Shown: one piece after another, positions 44,670-52,502 of the stretch
Position numbering within the stretch: position 1 is the stretch's first letter
How the letters are laid out: every line of letters starts with the position of its first letter
Origin: Gordonia westfalica
GTDB lineage: Bacteria > Actinomycetota > Actinomycetes > Mycobacteriales > Mycobacteriaceae
DNA: 64,000 nucleotides
NCBI RefSeq assembly: GCF_900105725.1
Contig: NZ_FNLM01000034.1
Coordinates: 3,968,001 to 4,032,000 of the forward strand
Direction of reading: 5' to 3'
Notes under the pieces: generated by a model
What the model saw: only the letters and a program-made list of their open reading frames with translations
Told to the model about the DNA's origin: nothing
Databases searched by the model: none
Translations under genes and position numbers: made by a program

Positions 44670-46073
44670 ATGTCGACCACCCTCCGCCACCTCGGTGAGC
44701 ACTCGGGGGCGGCCCGAGGCAGAATCTTCGAGGTGGCCAGGTACGGATTCACCCCAACGCAGTTGTCGGCACGAGCCGCTTATCTTCTGCGCGGCAACGA
44801 CCTGGGCACGATGACGAGTGCGGCACCCAAGCTGTACCCGCACATGTGGAGCTGGGACGCCGCGTTCGTGACCGTCGGTCTCGCGCCGCTGTCCGTCGAG
44901 CGTGCGGTGATCGAGATGGACACCCTGCTCTCGGCGCAGTGGCGTAACGGAATGATCCCGCACATCGTGTTCGCCAACGGTCGTGACGGGTACTTCCCCG
45001 GCCCTTCTCGTTGGGAGTGCGCGCGATTGGCCGAGTGCGCCCCCGACTTTCCCGACACCTCCGGAATCACCCAACCTCCGGTGCACGCGATCGCGGTGCA
45101 GCGCATCCTCGACCATTCCAGACGCCACGGTCGCACGACGCGGGCGGTGGCCAACGAGTTCATCGACCGCCGATGGAGTTCGCTGGTGCGCTGGCATCGC
45201 TGGCTCGCTCACGCCCGGGATCCCATGGGGCGCGGCCGGATCACCATCTTCCACGGCTGGGAATCCGGCATGGACAACTCGCCGCGCTGGGATTCCGCAT
45301 ACGCGAATGTCGTTCCCGGGCTCGACCTTCCGCCGTACATCCGAGCCGACCTCGATCATGTGTCCGACCTGTCGATGCGGCCGACCGACCTCGAGTACGA
45401 CCGCTACATCTGGCTCGTCGAGCAGATGAAGCGCGCCAACTATGACGACGATCTGCTGCCGAAGGTCATGAGTTTCGCCGTCGAGGACGTCTTCGTCAGT
45501 GCGATCTTCGCCGTGGCCTGCGACGTGCTCGCCACGATCGGTGAGGACTATTCGAAGCCGCTGGCCGACGTCCGCGACCTGCGCGCGTGGGCCGACCGTT
45601 TCCGCGCCGGCGTCGTCGCCGCGGCCAACGACCGAAACGGTGCCGCAAGGGATTTCGACCTGCGCGCGAATTCGTGGATCACCACCGAGACCATCGCGGC
45701 GTTCGCGCCGCTCATCTGTGGTGGTCTCCCCCGCGACCGGGAACGCGCACTGCTCCGGCTGTTCGACGGTCCGCGTTTCTGCGGGCACCCCGACCTCCGG
45801 TACGCCGTTCCGCCGTCGACGTCGCCGATCTCGGCCGACTTCCGGCCGCGCGAGTACTGGCGTGGTCCGGTGTGGCCGGTCATGACGTGGCTGTTCAGTT
45901 GGGCTTTTGCGCGTCGCGGCTGGACCGAGCGCTCCGCGCGTCTCCGGGAGGAGGGTCTGCGGCAGGCCACGGACGGTTCCTTCGCCGAGTACTACGAGCC
46001 CTTCACCGGGGAGCCGCTGGGCAGTATGCAGCAGAGTTGGACCGCGGCATCGGTGCTGGACTGGCTCGACTGA
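44670..46073 (+). CDS. GH63 hydrolase, glucosylglycerate hydrolase-like
   Basis: 468 aa (alpha/alpha)6-barrel glycosidase. APKLYPHMWSWDAAFVTVGL, AQWRNGMIPHIVFANG, FHGWESGMDNSPRWD and REYWRGPVWPVMTWLF match the bacterial GH63 group that includes mannosylglycerate/glucosylglycerate hydrolases. In Mycobacterium hassiacum this enzyme degrades glucosylglycerate, a compatible solute that builds up under nitrogen starvation. The Asp in WSWDAAF region and Glu near the C-terminal EYYEP are likely catalytic acid and base. ATG 44670 is chosen to avoid overlap with the SDR; an upstream ATG at 44616 exists. No signal peptide. Confidence 0.75.
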   Translation: MSTTLRHLGEHSGAARGRIFEVARYGFTPTQLSARAAYLLRGNDLGTMTSAAPKLYPHMWSWDAAFVTVGLAPLSVERAVIEMDTLLSAQWRNGMIPHIVFANGRDGYFPGPSRWECARLAECAPDFPDTSGITQPPVHAIAVQRILDHSRRHGRTTRAVANEFIDRRWSSLVRWHRWLAHARDPMGRGRITIFHGWESGMDNSPRWDSAYANVVPGLDLPPYIRADLDHVSDLSMRPTDLEYDRYIWLVEQMKRANYDDDLLPKVMSFAVEDVFVSAIFAVACDVLATIGEDYSKPLADVRDLRAWADRFRAGVVAAANDRNGAARDFDLRANSWITTETIAAFAPLICGGLPRDRERALLRLFDGPRFCGHPDLRYAVPPSTSPISADFRPREYWRGPVWPVMTWLFSWAFARRGWTERSARLREEGLRQATDGSFAEYYEPFTGEPLGSMQQSWTAASVLDWLD

Positions 46074-46101
46074 CACCCCGGATCGACTACCTGCGACTTT
46101 C

Positions 46102-46159
46102 GCTCACCGATTCCGTTCGCGCTCACCTTTATCGTGTGAGCGGAAACGGAAGGGTGAGC
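46102..46159. repeat. long imperfect palindrome, copy 1
   Basis: Arms of about 25 nt (46102-46126 and 46136-46159) contain GCTCAC, TTCCGTT and GCTCAC on the left, mirrored by GTGAGC, AACGGAA and GTGAGC on the right, around a 9-nt loop. It is preceded by GACTTTC. A second member of the same family is at 46598-46688, so this is a dispersed repeat, possibly acting as a terminator after the GH63 gene. The remainder of the 181-bp gap shows no clear promoter. Confidence 0.75.
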
Positions 46160-46254
46160 GCTTCTGAAGCCCTCGGGCCGATTACCTGCTAGGTAGTGGC
46201 TTTCGAGACGTACGAAGCGGAGTCTGAAGTCACGATCCTCACGGGAGGTGTCCG

Positions 46255-46590
46255 ATGACCACGGACTCGACGACTCACCGCAATCGAAAGCCTCCGCTGG
46301 GTGTGACACCCACCGACTCGACCCCGCGGTGGCTCGTCGCCGTGGCGCGATGCGACCGCGCGCTGTCGTCGTGGTTCATCGGGGCGGGCTTCTTCTTCGC
46401 GCCGATCCTGCTGATCCTCGACCCCTGGCCGTCCGCGGTCGCCGTCGCATGGATCGCGATCTCGCTGTCTGGATTGTGGCTGGGACTGCTCGGCGCGTTC
46501 ATGGCCGCGGGTCTCGCGCGCGTGTTGCGCGCCGGCGAGGTGATACCCGACGAGTTCTGGATCGGGCTTCTCGATTACCGCCAGCCGTAG
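46255..46590 (+). CDS. small two-helix membrane protein
   Basis: 111 aa. The first 45 residues are polar, then two membrane helices (WFIGAGFFFAPILLILDPW and AWIAISLSGLWLGLLGAFMA) with a short tail. The ATG has GGAGGTGTCCG upstream, a strong ribosome site. I recognise no family. It is bracketed by two related long palindromes (46102-46159 and 46598-46688), which isolates it as a single transcription unit. Confidence 0.75.
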   Translation: MTTDSTTHRNRKPPLGVTPTDSTPRWLVAVARCDRALSSWFIGAGFFFAPILLILDPWPSAVAVAWIAISLSGLWLGLLGAFMAAGLARVLRAGEVIPDEFWIGLLDYRQP

Positions 46591-46597
46591 CCGTCAC

Positions 46598-46688
46598 GAC
46601 TTTCGCTCACGTCATCCGTCTCCGCTCACCCGATGGCCCTGGCTGCCAACCTGGTCGTGAGCGGCAACGGAGCACGTGAGCGAAAGTC
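46598..46688. repeat. long palindrome, copy 2, with perfect 15-bp outer arms
   Basis: GACTTTCGCTCACGT (46598-46612) is mirrored exactly by ACGTGAGCGAAAGTC (46674-46688). Inside, CCGT and GCTCAC pair with GTGAGC and ACGG, giving a stem of over 25 bp with a long loop. It shares GACTTTCGCTCAC, GCTCAC and GTGAGCGG/AACGGA elements with copy 1. It starts 7 bp after the stop of the small membrane gene and could act as its terminator. Confidence 0.8.
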
Positions 46689-46780
46689 AGCTCGCCCGGG
46701 CAGGTTGCGGGTGCGGGTCCGGGGTCTCGGGCAACCGCATGGTCACATGCGCGAAGGAACCGAACCGCGCGTAGCACACC

Positions 46781-46807
46781 ATTACAAAGCCGTCACATCG
46801 CTGAAAC
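46781..46807 (+). promoter_or_regulatory. GlnR-like nitrogen-control box upstream of the demethylase operon
   Basis: ATTAC-N6-GTCAC-N6-GAAAC: three 5-bp boxes at 11-bp spacing. The last two match the actinobacterial GlnR consensus gTnAC-N6-GaAAC exactly. It is 136 bp upstream of the cupin GTG. This lies in a 352-bp gap (46591-46942) whose first part is palindrome copy 2; after the box there is a TTGTTTC stretch and no well-spaced -10 that I can fix. The implied control is activation under nitrogen limitation. Confidence 0.6.
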
Positions 46808-46942
46808 ACGCCACTTGTTTCATAACAGGGGACGACGTCCACTCTGAAGAGTCGCCCCGAAACCCGAGGTGACAGCAGTGGACGCCGCGAACAGGTACCC
46901 CGACGAGCGCGTACGCGCCCGAGTGAGACATGGAGGAGCATC

Positions 46943-47326
46943 GTGACGATCGAGAGTGTCAAGGCGTTGGAGTTCCGCGTGACCAGCGATGGTTTCAAGG
47001 ACCTGCCGAAGATGCCGGAAGCCGAGTACCCGGGCACCGAGGGCTTCATCGGCGACGTCTATGAGAACCCCGACGGCAGCCCGATGTGCAGCGGATACTT
47101 CGAACTCCGCCACACCGACGAACCGCTGTACTACGAGTACGAATACGACGAGATGAAGGTCGTTCTCGAGGGCGAGTTCCTCTTGGAGAACAAGGAAACC
47201 GGGCAGAAGACCGTGGCCAAGGCCAAGGACGCGATCTTCTTCCCCAAGGGATCGAAGATCTACTTCAGCACCCCGGACTATGCGCTCGCCTTCTACACCG
47301 GCCTGCGCGACGCCACTCTCCTCTGA
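46943..47326 (+). CDS. small cupin protein, first gene of the amine-demethylase cluster
   Basis: 127 aa, a single cupin barrel resembling the EutQ-like group: GYFELRHTDEPLYYEYEYDE, then KVVLEGEFLLENKETGQK, KAKDAIFFPKGSKIYFSTPD. The usual two-His metal site is largely replaced by Glu and Tyr, so metal binding is uncertain. The GTG has GGAGGAGC upstream. It lies 9 bp before the DmmA-like gene and must be co-transcribed with the demethylase genes. A role as substrate-binding or chaperone protein for the complex is a guess from context. Confidence 0.8.
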   Translation: MTIESVKALEFRVTSDGFKDLPKMPEAEYPGTEGFIGDVYENPDGSPMCSGYFELRHTDEPLYYEYEYDEMKVVLEGEFLLENKETGQKTVAKAKDAIFFPKGSKIYFSTPDYALAFYTGLRDATLL

Positions 47327-47335
47327 TCGGTCGTC

Positions 47336-47893
47336 ATGTCGCAGATCGCGTACTCCAGCGTGCCGGCGTGGGCGCGACCTGGTGACCTGGTCGAGACGAC
47401 GACACCCACACCGACCGGCAGTTCCTACCTGCTGGTCGGTGTCGGGGACGTCGCCGACGCACTGGGTCGCTGGGAGGCCGACCTCCCGCCATTGGTCACC
47501 ACACGAATCCACGGCAGCGCCGACACGGCCGCCGAACTGCTTGCCGCGGCGCTCGCCGAGGCCACCGTCGGGATCCGGGTCTGGATCGTCGCCGACGCCG
47601 GATCGGCGCTACGGCTGCGCGGCGTCGCAGTGAGCGCAGGCCTCGAAGACGACGAGATCGAGGTCATGACAACGGTTTCCGCCGAACAGGCAGAGGTAGA
47701 TGTGTTCTGCTCGCACTGCCGGACGGTGACCCGCGCCCGAGCGGCGATCGACGACGTCACCCCCTGCGTGGGTTGCCGACGCGACCTGCTCGTCTACTAC
47801 CACGTATCCCGACGAACGGGCCAGTATCTGGGCTTCATGGTCGACGCCGAGACCGCCCGACCCCAGTCCACCGGTGAGGAGGTAGTTCTGTGA
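47336..47893 (+). CDS. DmmA-like protein of the dimethylamine monooxygenase type
   Basis: 185 aa. The N-terminal two thirds form an alpha/beta domain beginning PTGSSYLLVGVGDVADALGR. The C-terminus has a zinc ribbon, VFCSHCRTV near residue 123 and PCVGCRRDL, followed by VYYHVSRRTGQYLGFMVDAE. The ribbon and the HxSRRxGxYxG tail are what I know from DmmA-family subunits of bacterial dimethylamine monooxygenases. Its stop overlaps the reductase GTG (GTGA). It is the stand-alone version of the module that is fused to the catalytic subunit two genes downstream. Confidence 0.75.
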   Translation: MSQIAYSSVPAWARPGDLVETTTPTPTGSSYLLVGVGDVADALGRWEADLPPLVTTRIHGSADTAAELLAAALAEATVGIRVWIVADAGSALRLRGVAVSAGLEDDEIEVMTTVSAEQAEVDVFCSHCRTVTRARAAIDDVTPCVGCRRDLLVYYHVSRRTGQYLGFMVDAETARPQSTGEEVVL

Positions 47894-48900
47894 GCATCAC
47901 CGTCGCAGAGGCGGATTCGGCCGCAAACGGATCTCCGTCGGCAACCCGCGCCGACCGTGCCGCCACGATGCAACTCGTGGTGTCCGCGATCGACACGAGC
48001 GTCACCGGCATCCGCAGCATCACGCTCGCCGACCCGGACGGACGAGCCCTTCCCGGCTTCGTCCCCGGAAGCCATCTGGTGGTGCACGCCGGAGAGTGCA
48101 CCAACGCGTACAGCCTGACCGGCGACGGCAGACATCCCACGCACTATTCGATCTCGGTCCTCAAAGTCGACGACGGCAATGGCGGATCCCGCTGGCTGCA
48201 CGAACAACTCGCCGTCGGAGACCTGCTGACCGTCGGACTTCCCCGCAACGCCTTCGCGCCGGTCGCGCGCGCTCGCAAGCACCTGCTGGTTGCCGGCGGC
48301 ATCGGCATCACGCCCATGGTGTCGCACTTGCGAGCGGCTGTCCGCTGGCGCCGAGACACCCAACTGCTCTATGTCTTCCGTGAAGACGCCGCGGCCCACC
48401 TGGCCGACGTGACCGCTCTCGGACGTGGCCGCGCCGAATTGTTCACCGACCGGGTCTCGTTCACCGCGCGTCTCTTCGAAACCCTGCGCGCTCAACCGAT
48501 CGGCACCCACCTGTACGTGTGCGGGCCGTCGGCCATGATCGACGCGGTCGTCGACGCGGCAGTCGCGGCCGGGTGGCCCGACTCGCGAATCCACTTCGAA
48601 CGGTTCGGCATCGACGCGCTCGACGCAGGCGACCCGTTCCGCGTCGACCTCACCGAATCGGGGCGGAGCATCGACGTCCCCCCGGGGACGAGCATGCTCG
48701 AAGCCCTCGAAGAGGCCGGCGTCGAGGTCCCCAATCTGTGCCGTCAGGGTGTGTGCGGCGAATGCCGCATCCCCCTGGCAACCGGATCACCCATCCACCG
48801 CGACCTCTACCTCAGCGCCGAGGAGAAGGATGCCGGTGACGCCGTCATGCCGTGCGTCTCGCGCGCCGCCGAAGGCTGCATCCTGGAGGTTCCCCTGTGA
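47890..48900 (+). CDS. PDR/VanB-type FMN-NAD(P)H-[2Fe-2S] reductase, first copy
   Basis: 336 aa electron-transfer protein. A flavin-binding domain (PGSHLVVHAGECTNAYSL) is followed by the NAD(P)H domain (VAGGIGITPMVSHL, YVCGPSAMIDAV) and a C-terminal plant-type ferredoxin domain with CRQGVCGEC and a last Cys in VMPCVSRA. This order is typical of phthalate-dioxygenase-reductase relatives that feed oxygenases, including dimethylamine monooxygenase. It overlaps both neighbours by GTGA and should pass electrons to the adjacent heme-type catalytic subunit. Confidence 0.9.
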   Translation: MSITVAEADSAANGSPSATRADRAATMQLVVSAIDTSVTGIRSITLADPDGRALPGFVPGSHLVVHAGECTNAYSLTGDGRHPTHYSISVLKVDDGNGGSRWLHEQLAVGDLLTVGLPRNAFAPVARARKHLLVAGGIGITPMVSHLRAAVRWRRDTQLLYVFREDAAAHLADVTALGRGRAELFTDRVSFTARLFETLRAQPIGTHLYVCGPSAMIDAVVDAAVAAGWPDSRIHFERFGIDALDAGDPFRVDLTESGRSIDVPPGTSMLEALEEAGVEVPNLCRQGVCGECRIPLATGSPIHRDLYLSAEEKDAGDAVMPCVSRAAEGCILEVPL

Positions 48901-50432
48901 CCAGCACCATCCACAACACCACCGCCGCAGCGCAGATCGAGGCCGATCTGGTCGCAGGCTTCCCGTTCCCGTTCCCCGAGGACCGGTATCGCTACAGCAC
49001 CAACGTCGAACCCGCGGAGCAACTCGTCACGACGCCCGCCGGGCAGTGGGGCACCGCAGTCGTCGACATCGACGCCGAGTACCGAGCCGAACTCGATCAG
49101 CGTGCGGCGATCCTCGCCGCCGATCCGACCCGCCACGCGGTCCTCCCGCACATGGTGCCCGCCGCGTGGGACGCGATGTTCACCCTCATGCGCGAACTCG
49201 ACGCCGCCTACCCCGACCAGATGCACCTGAGCTCGACCGGACCAGACGAATGGTTGTGGCGCAACGACATCCTTGGCATCGAGCAGCACTTCCGTTACGG
49301 TGACCCCGACACCCTCCCCGATGAACCACTGCGGTACATCACTTCTCAGGTCCAAGAGGACATCGCTCTCCTCGACCAGCGCAACGATCAGCTCTTCGTC
49401 GACGCCGGTGTCGTCACCTTCGCCGCCGACTGGAGCTTCGGCTTCGATGTCGGCATGAGTTTCCTGGAGATCCACGGGCCGGTGCCGCGGGTGCGCAAGG
49501 AAGGTGTCATCACCCGGGCCCACGAGTTCCTCAAGCGGCTGCAGCCGCACCAGCCGTACCGGCGGACCAACTGGACCCTGACCATCGACCGCCGCCTCGA
49601 CGTCTCGACCGAGATATACCCCGAGTGGGGGCCCGACCGGGAAACCATCCAGCTCGTCGACGACGCCGAGTTCGGACGCCGGGTCCACCTCCGCGTCGAG
49701 GTGCAACACCTCATCCGGCTCCCCGACTCGGGAGCGGTCATGTTCTTGATCCGCACCTACATGCTCCCCCTGGAGCAGCTGGCCACCGTCGATCCGTGGC
49801 GTCGTCGTGCCGCCGAGGTGCTGGCCGAACTGCCCGAGGACATGGCGGATTACAAGGGCATCATCAAGTTCCGGGACCGGGCCGCGCAGTGGCTACGGGC
49901 CGCCGCACCCACACCTCCGGCACCTACCGGTCCGGGTATGCCGGTCTGGCCGGCCACTCCCCCGGCGGTCGACACCACCGGGGCGGCCTTCCTCGTCATC
50001 GCGGTCGGCGACGACGCCGAGACCGCCCACGTGTCGCGGAACTGGGTCGCGGCCGCCGAGGCGGTCGGTGAAACCCGGCTGCTGGTCGTCGACAGCCTCT
50101 CCGACGATCAGGACAGGTCGTCCCTGAACGACGCCCTCGATGCCGCGATCACCGGCACACGGATTCTCGTCACCGGCGGTCAGTACGACGTGATGACCGC
50201 GTTGGCCATGGCACGCGAGGCCGGTGCGGTGCCGGCCGAACTGTTGTCGTACGTCGTCCACACCCGTGACCTACCGCTCTACTGTGCCCACTGCCGCAAC
50301 ACCTTCCGCGTCGAAGGACGCGCCGGCGGGGTCGTCTCGTGCCCCGGTTGCGCTCGGGATCTGGCGATCCACGAGCACCATTCGCCGACGATGGGTAGCT
50401 TCCTCGCATCAGCGGCCGGAGGTGATGCATGA
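48897..50432 (+). CDS. fused heme-dependent oxidative N-demethylase subunit (DUF3445) and DmmA-like module
   Basis: 511 aa in two parts. Residues 1-340 are a DUF3445/HODM-alpha domain: FPFPFPEDRYRYSTNVEPAE, WRNDILGIEQHF, AGVVTFAADWSFGFDVGMSF, EIHGPVPRVR and YRRTNWTLTI. After a Pro-rich linker (about 341-360), residues 361-511 repeat the DmmA-like protein: FLVIAVGDDAETAHVSRNW and a zinc ribbon YCAHCRNTF/CPGCARDL. In known dimethylamine monooxygenases these are, to my knowledge, separate polypeptides, so the fusion is unusual. It would bind heme and oxidatively demethylate a secondary or tertiary amine. The GTG overlaps the reductase stop; the end overlaps the second reductase. Confidence 0.82.
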   Translation: MTSTIHNTTAAAQIEADLVAGFPFPFPEDRYRYSTNVEPAEQLVTTPAGQWGTAVVDIDAEYRAELDQRAAILAADPTRHAVLPHMVPAAWDAMFTLMRELDAAYPDQMHLSSTGPDEWLWRNDILGIEQHFRYGDPDTLPDEPLRYITSQVQEDIALLDQRNDQLFVDAGVVTFAADWSFGFDVGMSFLEIHGPVPRVRKEGVITRAHEFLKRLQPHQPYRRTNWTLTIDRRLDVSTEIYPEWGPDRETIQLVDDAEFGRRVHLRVEVQHLIRLPDSGAVMFLIRTYMLPLEQLATVDPWRRRAAEVLAELPEDMADYKGIIKFRDRAAQWLRAAAPTPPAPTGPGMPVWPATPPAVDTTGAAFLVIAVGDDAETAHVSRNWVAAAEAVGETRLLVVDSLSDDQDRSSLNDALDAAITGTRILVTGGQYDVMTALAMAREAGAVPAELLSYVVHTRDLPLYCAHCRNTFRVEGRAGGVVSCPGCARDLAIHEHHSPTMGSFLASAAGGDA

Positions 50433-51418
50433 CCGCAGCAGCCATCCCCGCGCATCTGCACCCGGGCTATGCGACCGCGCCGCGCCCGATGCGCGTCGTC
50501 ACCGTTCGACGGCTGACCGAGGACATCACCCATTTCCGGTTCGCGCCGCTCAACGACGCCCCGCAGGTCCTGACGCCTTATCAGCCGGGCAGCCATCTCA
50601 TCATCACGGCCGGTGAGCATCGCAACGCCTACTCGCTCGTCGACGACGGCATGTTCCCCGACACCTACGGCATCTCGGTGCTGCGACGCGGCGCCGGTGG
50701 CGGCTCGGACTGGTTGCACGACAACCTCTCCGAGGACAGCGTGATCGAGGTGGAGGGTCCGCGATCGATGTTCGCGCCGATCCTCGACCAGCGCGGCGCT
50801 CTGCTCGTCGCAGGCGGAATCGGTGTCACCCCGGTCCTGTCCCACGCACGGGCTCTGGCGCGCGAGGGGCGTCGTGCTGACATCGTGTACTCGTACCGTC
50901 CCGGCTGCGAAGCCCATCTCGACGATCTCCGTGCGCTCGCCCAGCAGCCGAACATCACCCTGCACGAGGTGTCCGGGGTCGAGGCCACGGCGGAGTTGCT
51001 CGCCGAGAGATTCCGCTCCCAGCCGCTCGGAACGCATGCCTATGCCTGCGGGCCGGCCGCCCTGCTCGAGACCTATACAGAACTCGCGGTCCAGGCCGGG
51101 TGGCCTACGGCGCGAGTACATCTCGAACGATTCTCCGCGCCCGAGCAGGAGCCCGGCGACCCGTTCACCGTGACGCTGTCCTCCACCGGCAGCCAGATCG
51201 ACGTGCCGGCCGGTGTGTCCCTGCTGCAGCGCCTCCTCGACAGCGGCGTCGAAGTGGCCAACCTCTGCCGCCAGGGCGTATGTGGCGAGTGCCGAATCCC
51301 CGTGCGCGGCGGCACCATCGAACATCGAGACCTCGTCCTGTCCGACGAGGAGAAGGCGCTCGGCGACGCGATGCTCTGCTGCGTGTCCCGGGGCGAGGAC
51401 ATCGAGGTGGATCTGTGA
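50429..51418 (+). CDS. PDR/VanB-type reductase, second copy
   Basis: 329 aa with the same domain order as the reductase at 47890: flavin domain (PGSHLIITAGEHRNAYSLVD), NAD(P)H domain (VAGGIGVTPVLSHARALA, YACGPAALLETY) and a C-terminal [2Fe-2S] domain (CRQGVCGECRIPVRGG, last Cys in MLCCVSRG). The two copies are clearly paralogous but diverged, so each may serve a different catalytic subunit. Overlaps on both sides (ATGA, GTGA) keep it in the same translational chain. Confidence 0.9.
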   Translation: MTAAAIPAHLHPGYATAPRPMRVVTVRRLTEDITHFRFAPLNDAPQVLTPYQPGSHLIITAGEHRNAYSLVDDGMFPDTYGISVLRRGAGGGSDWLHDNLSEDSVIEVEGPRSMFAPILDQRGALLVAGGIGVTPVLSHARALAREGRRADIVYSYRPGCEAHLDDLRALAQQPNITLHEVSGVEATAELLAERFRSQPLGTHAYACGPAALLETYTELAVQAGWPTARVHLERFSAPEQEPGDPFTVTLSSTGSQIDVPAGVSLLQRLLDSGVEVANLCRQGVCGECRIPVRGGTIEHRDLVLSDEEKALGDAMLCCVSRGEDIEVDL

Positions 51419-52440
51419 CCACAGAAGCGATCCCGACCGCAGCGACCCAGAACTACCTCACCCAACCGGTGGACCGTCTGTCCAGCCTGCCGTGGCCGTT
51501 CCCGGACGACCTCGAGGAGTTCTCCTACAGCGTCAACGTCGAACCCGCTCGCATCCCCCGTCGCACGCGGGGCGGTGAATGGGGAAGGCACCTGGTCGAT
51601 CTCGGTGGTGCCGAGTACCCCGCGATCATGGCCGACCGCCGCCGAATCCTCGACAACGACCCGTCGCGGGTGCGTGTCCGGGCAGGGATGGAGATCGCCT
51701 GCTGGGACCTGTTGCTCTACTACCTGCGCGACCTGAGCGCCTCCTACCCCGGCCTCATGCACCTCGACGAGCACGGCGACGGCCGTTTCCACTGGCGCAA
51801 CGAGATCCTCGGCACGGACCAGCAATTCGTGCTCGGTGACCCGAGTTCCCTTCCCTACGGGCCCATGGAGTTCCTGGCCCGAGAAGTGCCCGACGATCTC
51901 CTCCTCGTCACCGAACGCGACGGACACCTGTACTTCGACGCCGGTGTCGTCACCTTCGCCGCGGCGTGGTCGGTTTCCTTCGACGTGGGCATGGACATGT
52001 ACGAGATCCACGCGCCGGTTCCGCGCATGCTTCGCGAGGGCATCGTCGCCCGCGCCGAACAGTTCCTGCGCAGGCTACCGGCAGATCAGGTGTACCGCAG
52101 GGTGAACTGGACTCTGTCGGCATCGGATTCAGACAAACTCGACGTGAGTCTGGAGGAGCTGCCGGCGTGGGCGGCCGACGTTCCAGCCATGGTCACCGAC
52201 GGCGATTTCGCCAGGGCACGCCTGCGAATCGAACTGGAACACTTCGTCCGGTTGCCGATGTCGGGTGCCGTGACGTTCAATATCCGGACATTCATGGCCT
52301 CGCTGGAGGACGTGAAGCGAATACCCGAGTGGGCCGATCAGTTGGCCACCGTCATCGAGACACTCGGTGAGGACATCGCCGCCTACAAGGGATTCCTCGA
52401 CTATCGCGACAGAGTCGTCGCATACCTACGCGGTCAATGA
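51415..52440 (+). CDS. heme-dependent oxidative N-demethylase subunit (DUF3445), stand-alone copy
   Basis: 341 aa, a single DUF3445/HODM-alpha domain: LPWPFPDDLEEFSYSVNVEP, WRNEILGTDQQF, AGVVTFAAAWSVSFDVGMDM, EIHAPVPRMLREG and YRRVNWTLSASDS. It aligns along its whole length with the first half of the fused protein at 48897 but has no DmmA-like extension. The GTG overlaps the second reductase stop. It would be the catalytic subunit of a second demethylase, sharing or competing for the DmmA-like protein. The product is formaldehyde plus the demethylated amine, if it follows the family chemistry. Confidence 0.85.
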   Translation: MTTEAIPTAATQNYLTQPVDRLSSLPWPFPDDLEEFSYSVNVEPARIPRRTRGGEWGRHLVDLGGAEYPAIMADRRRILDNDPSRVRVRAGMEIACWDLLLYYLRDLSASYPGLMHLDEHGDGRFHWRNEILGTDQQFVLGDPSSLPYGPMEFLAREVPDDLLLVTERDGHLYFDAGVVTFAAAWSVSFDVGMDMYEIHAPVPRMLREGIVARAEQFLRRLPADQVYRRVNWTLSASDSDKLDVSLEELPAWAADVPAMVTDGDFARARLRIELEHFVRLPMSGAVTFNIRTFMASLEDVKRIPEWADQLATVIETLGEDIAAYKGFLDYRDRVVAYLRGQ

Positions 52441-52502
52441 CGCCCGTGAGCTGATGGTGTAAGTAACCCCCGACCTCAAGCCTCCGAACCGAAAGATCGC
52501 CC

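Noticed and set aside
46943..47326. Assignment of the small cupin as an ethanolamine-utilisation protein
   Set aside because: The fold resembles EutQ, but no other eut genes are nearby, and its position at the head of the demethylase operon argues for a different role.
52441..52502. GlnR box directly upstream of amt
   Set aside because: GTAAGTAACC is suggestive, but no second box occurs at the required 11-bp spacing; amt can be served by the upstream operon promoter.
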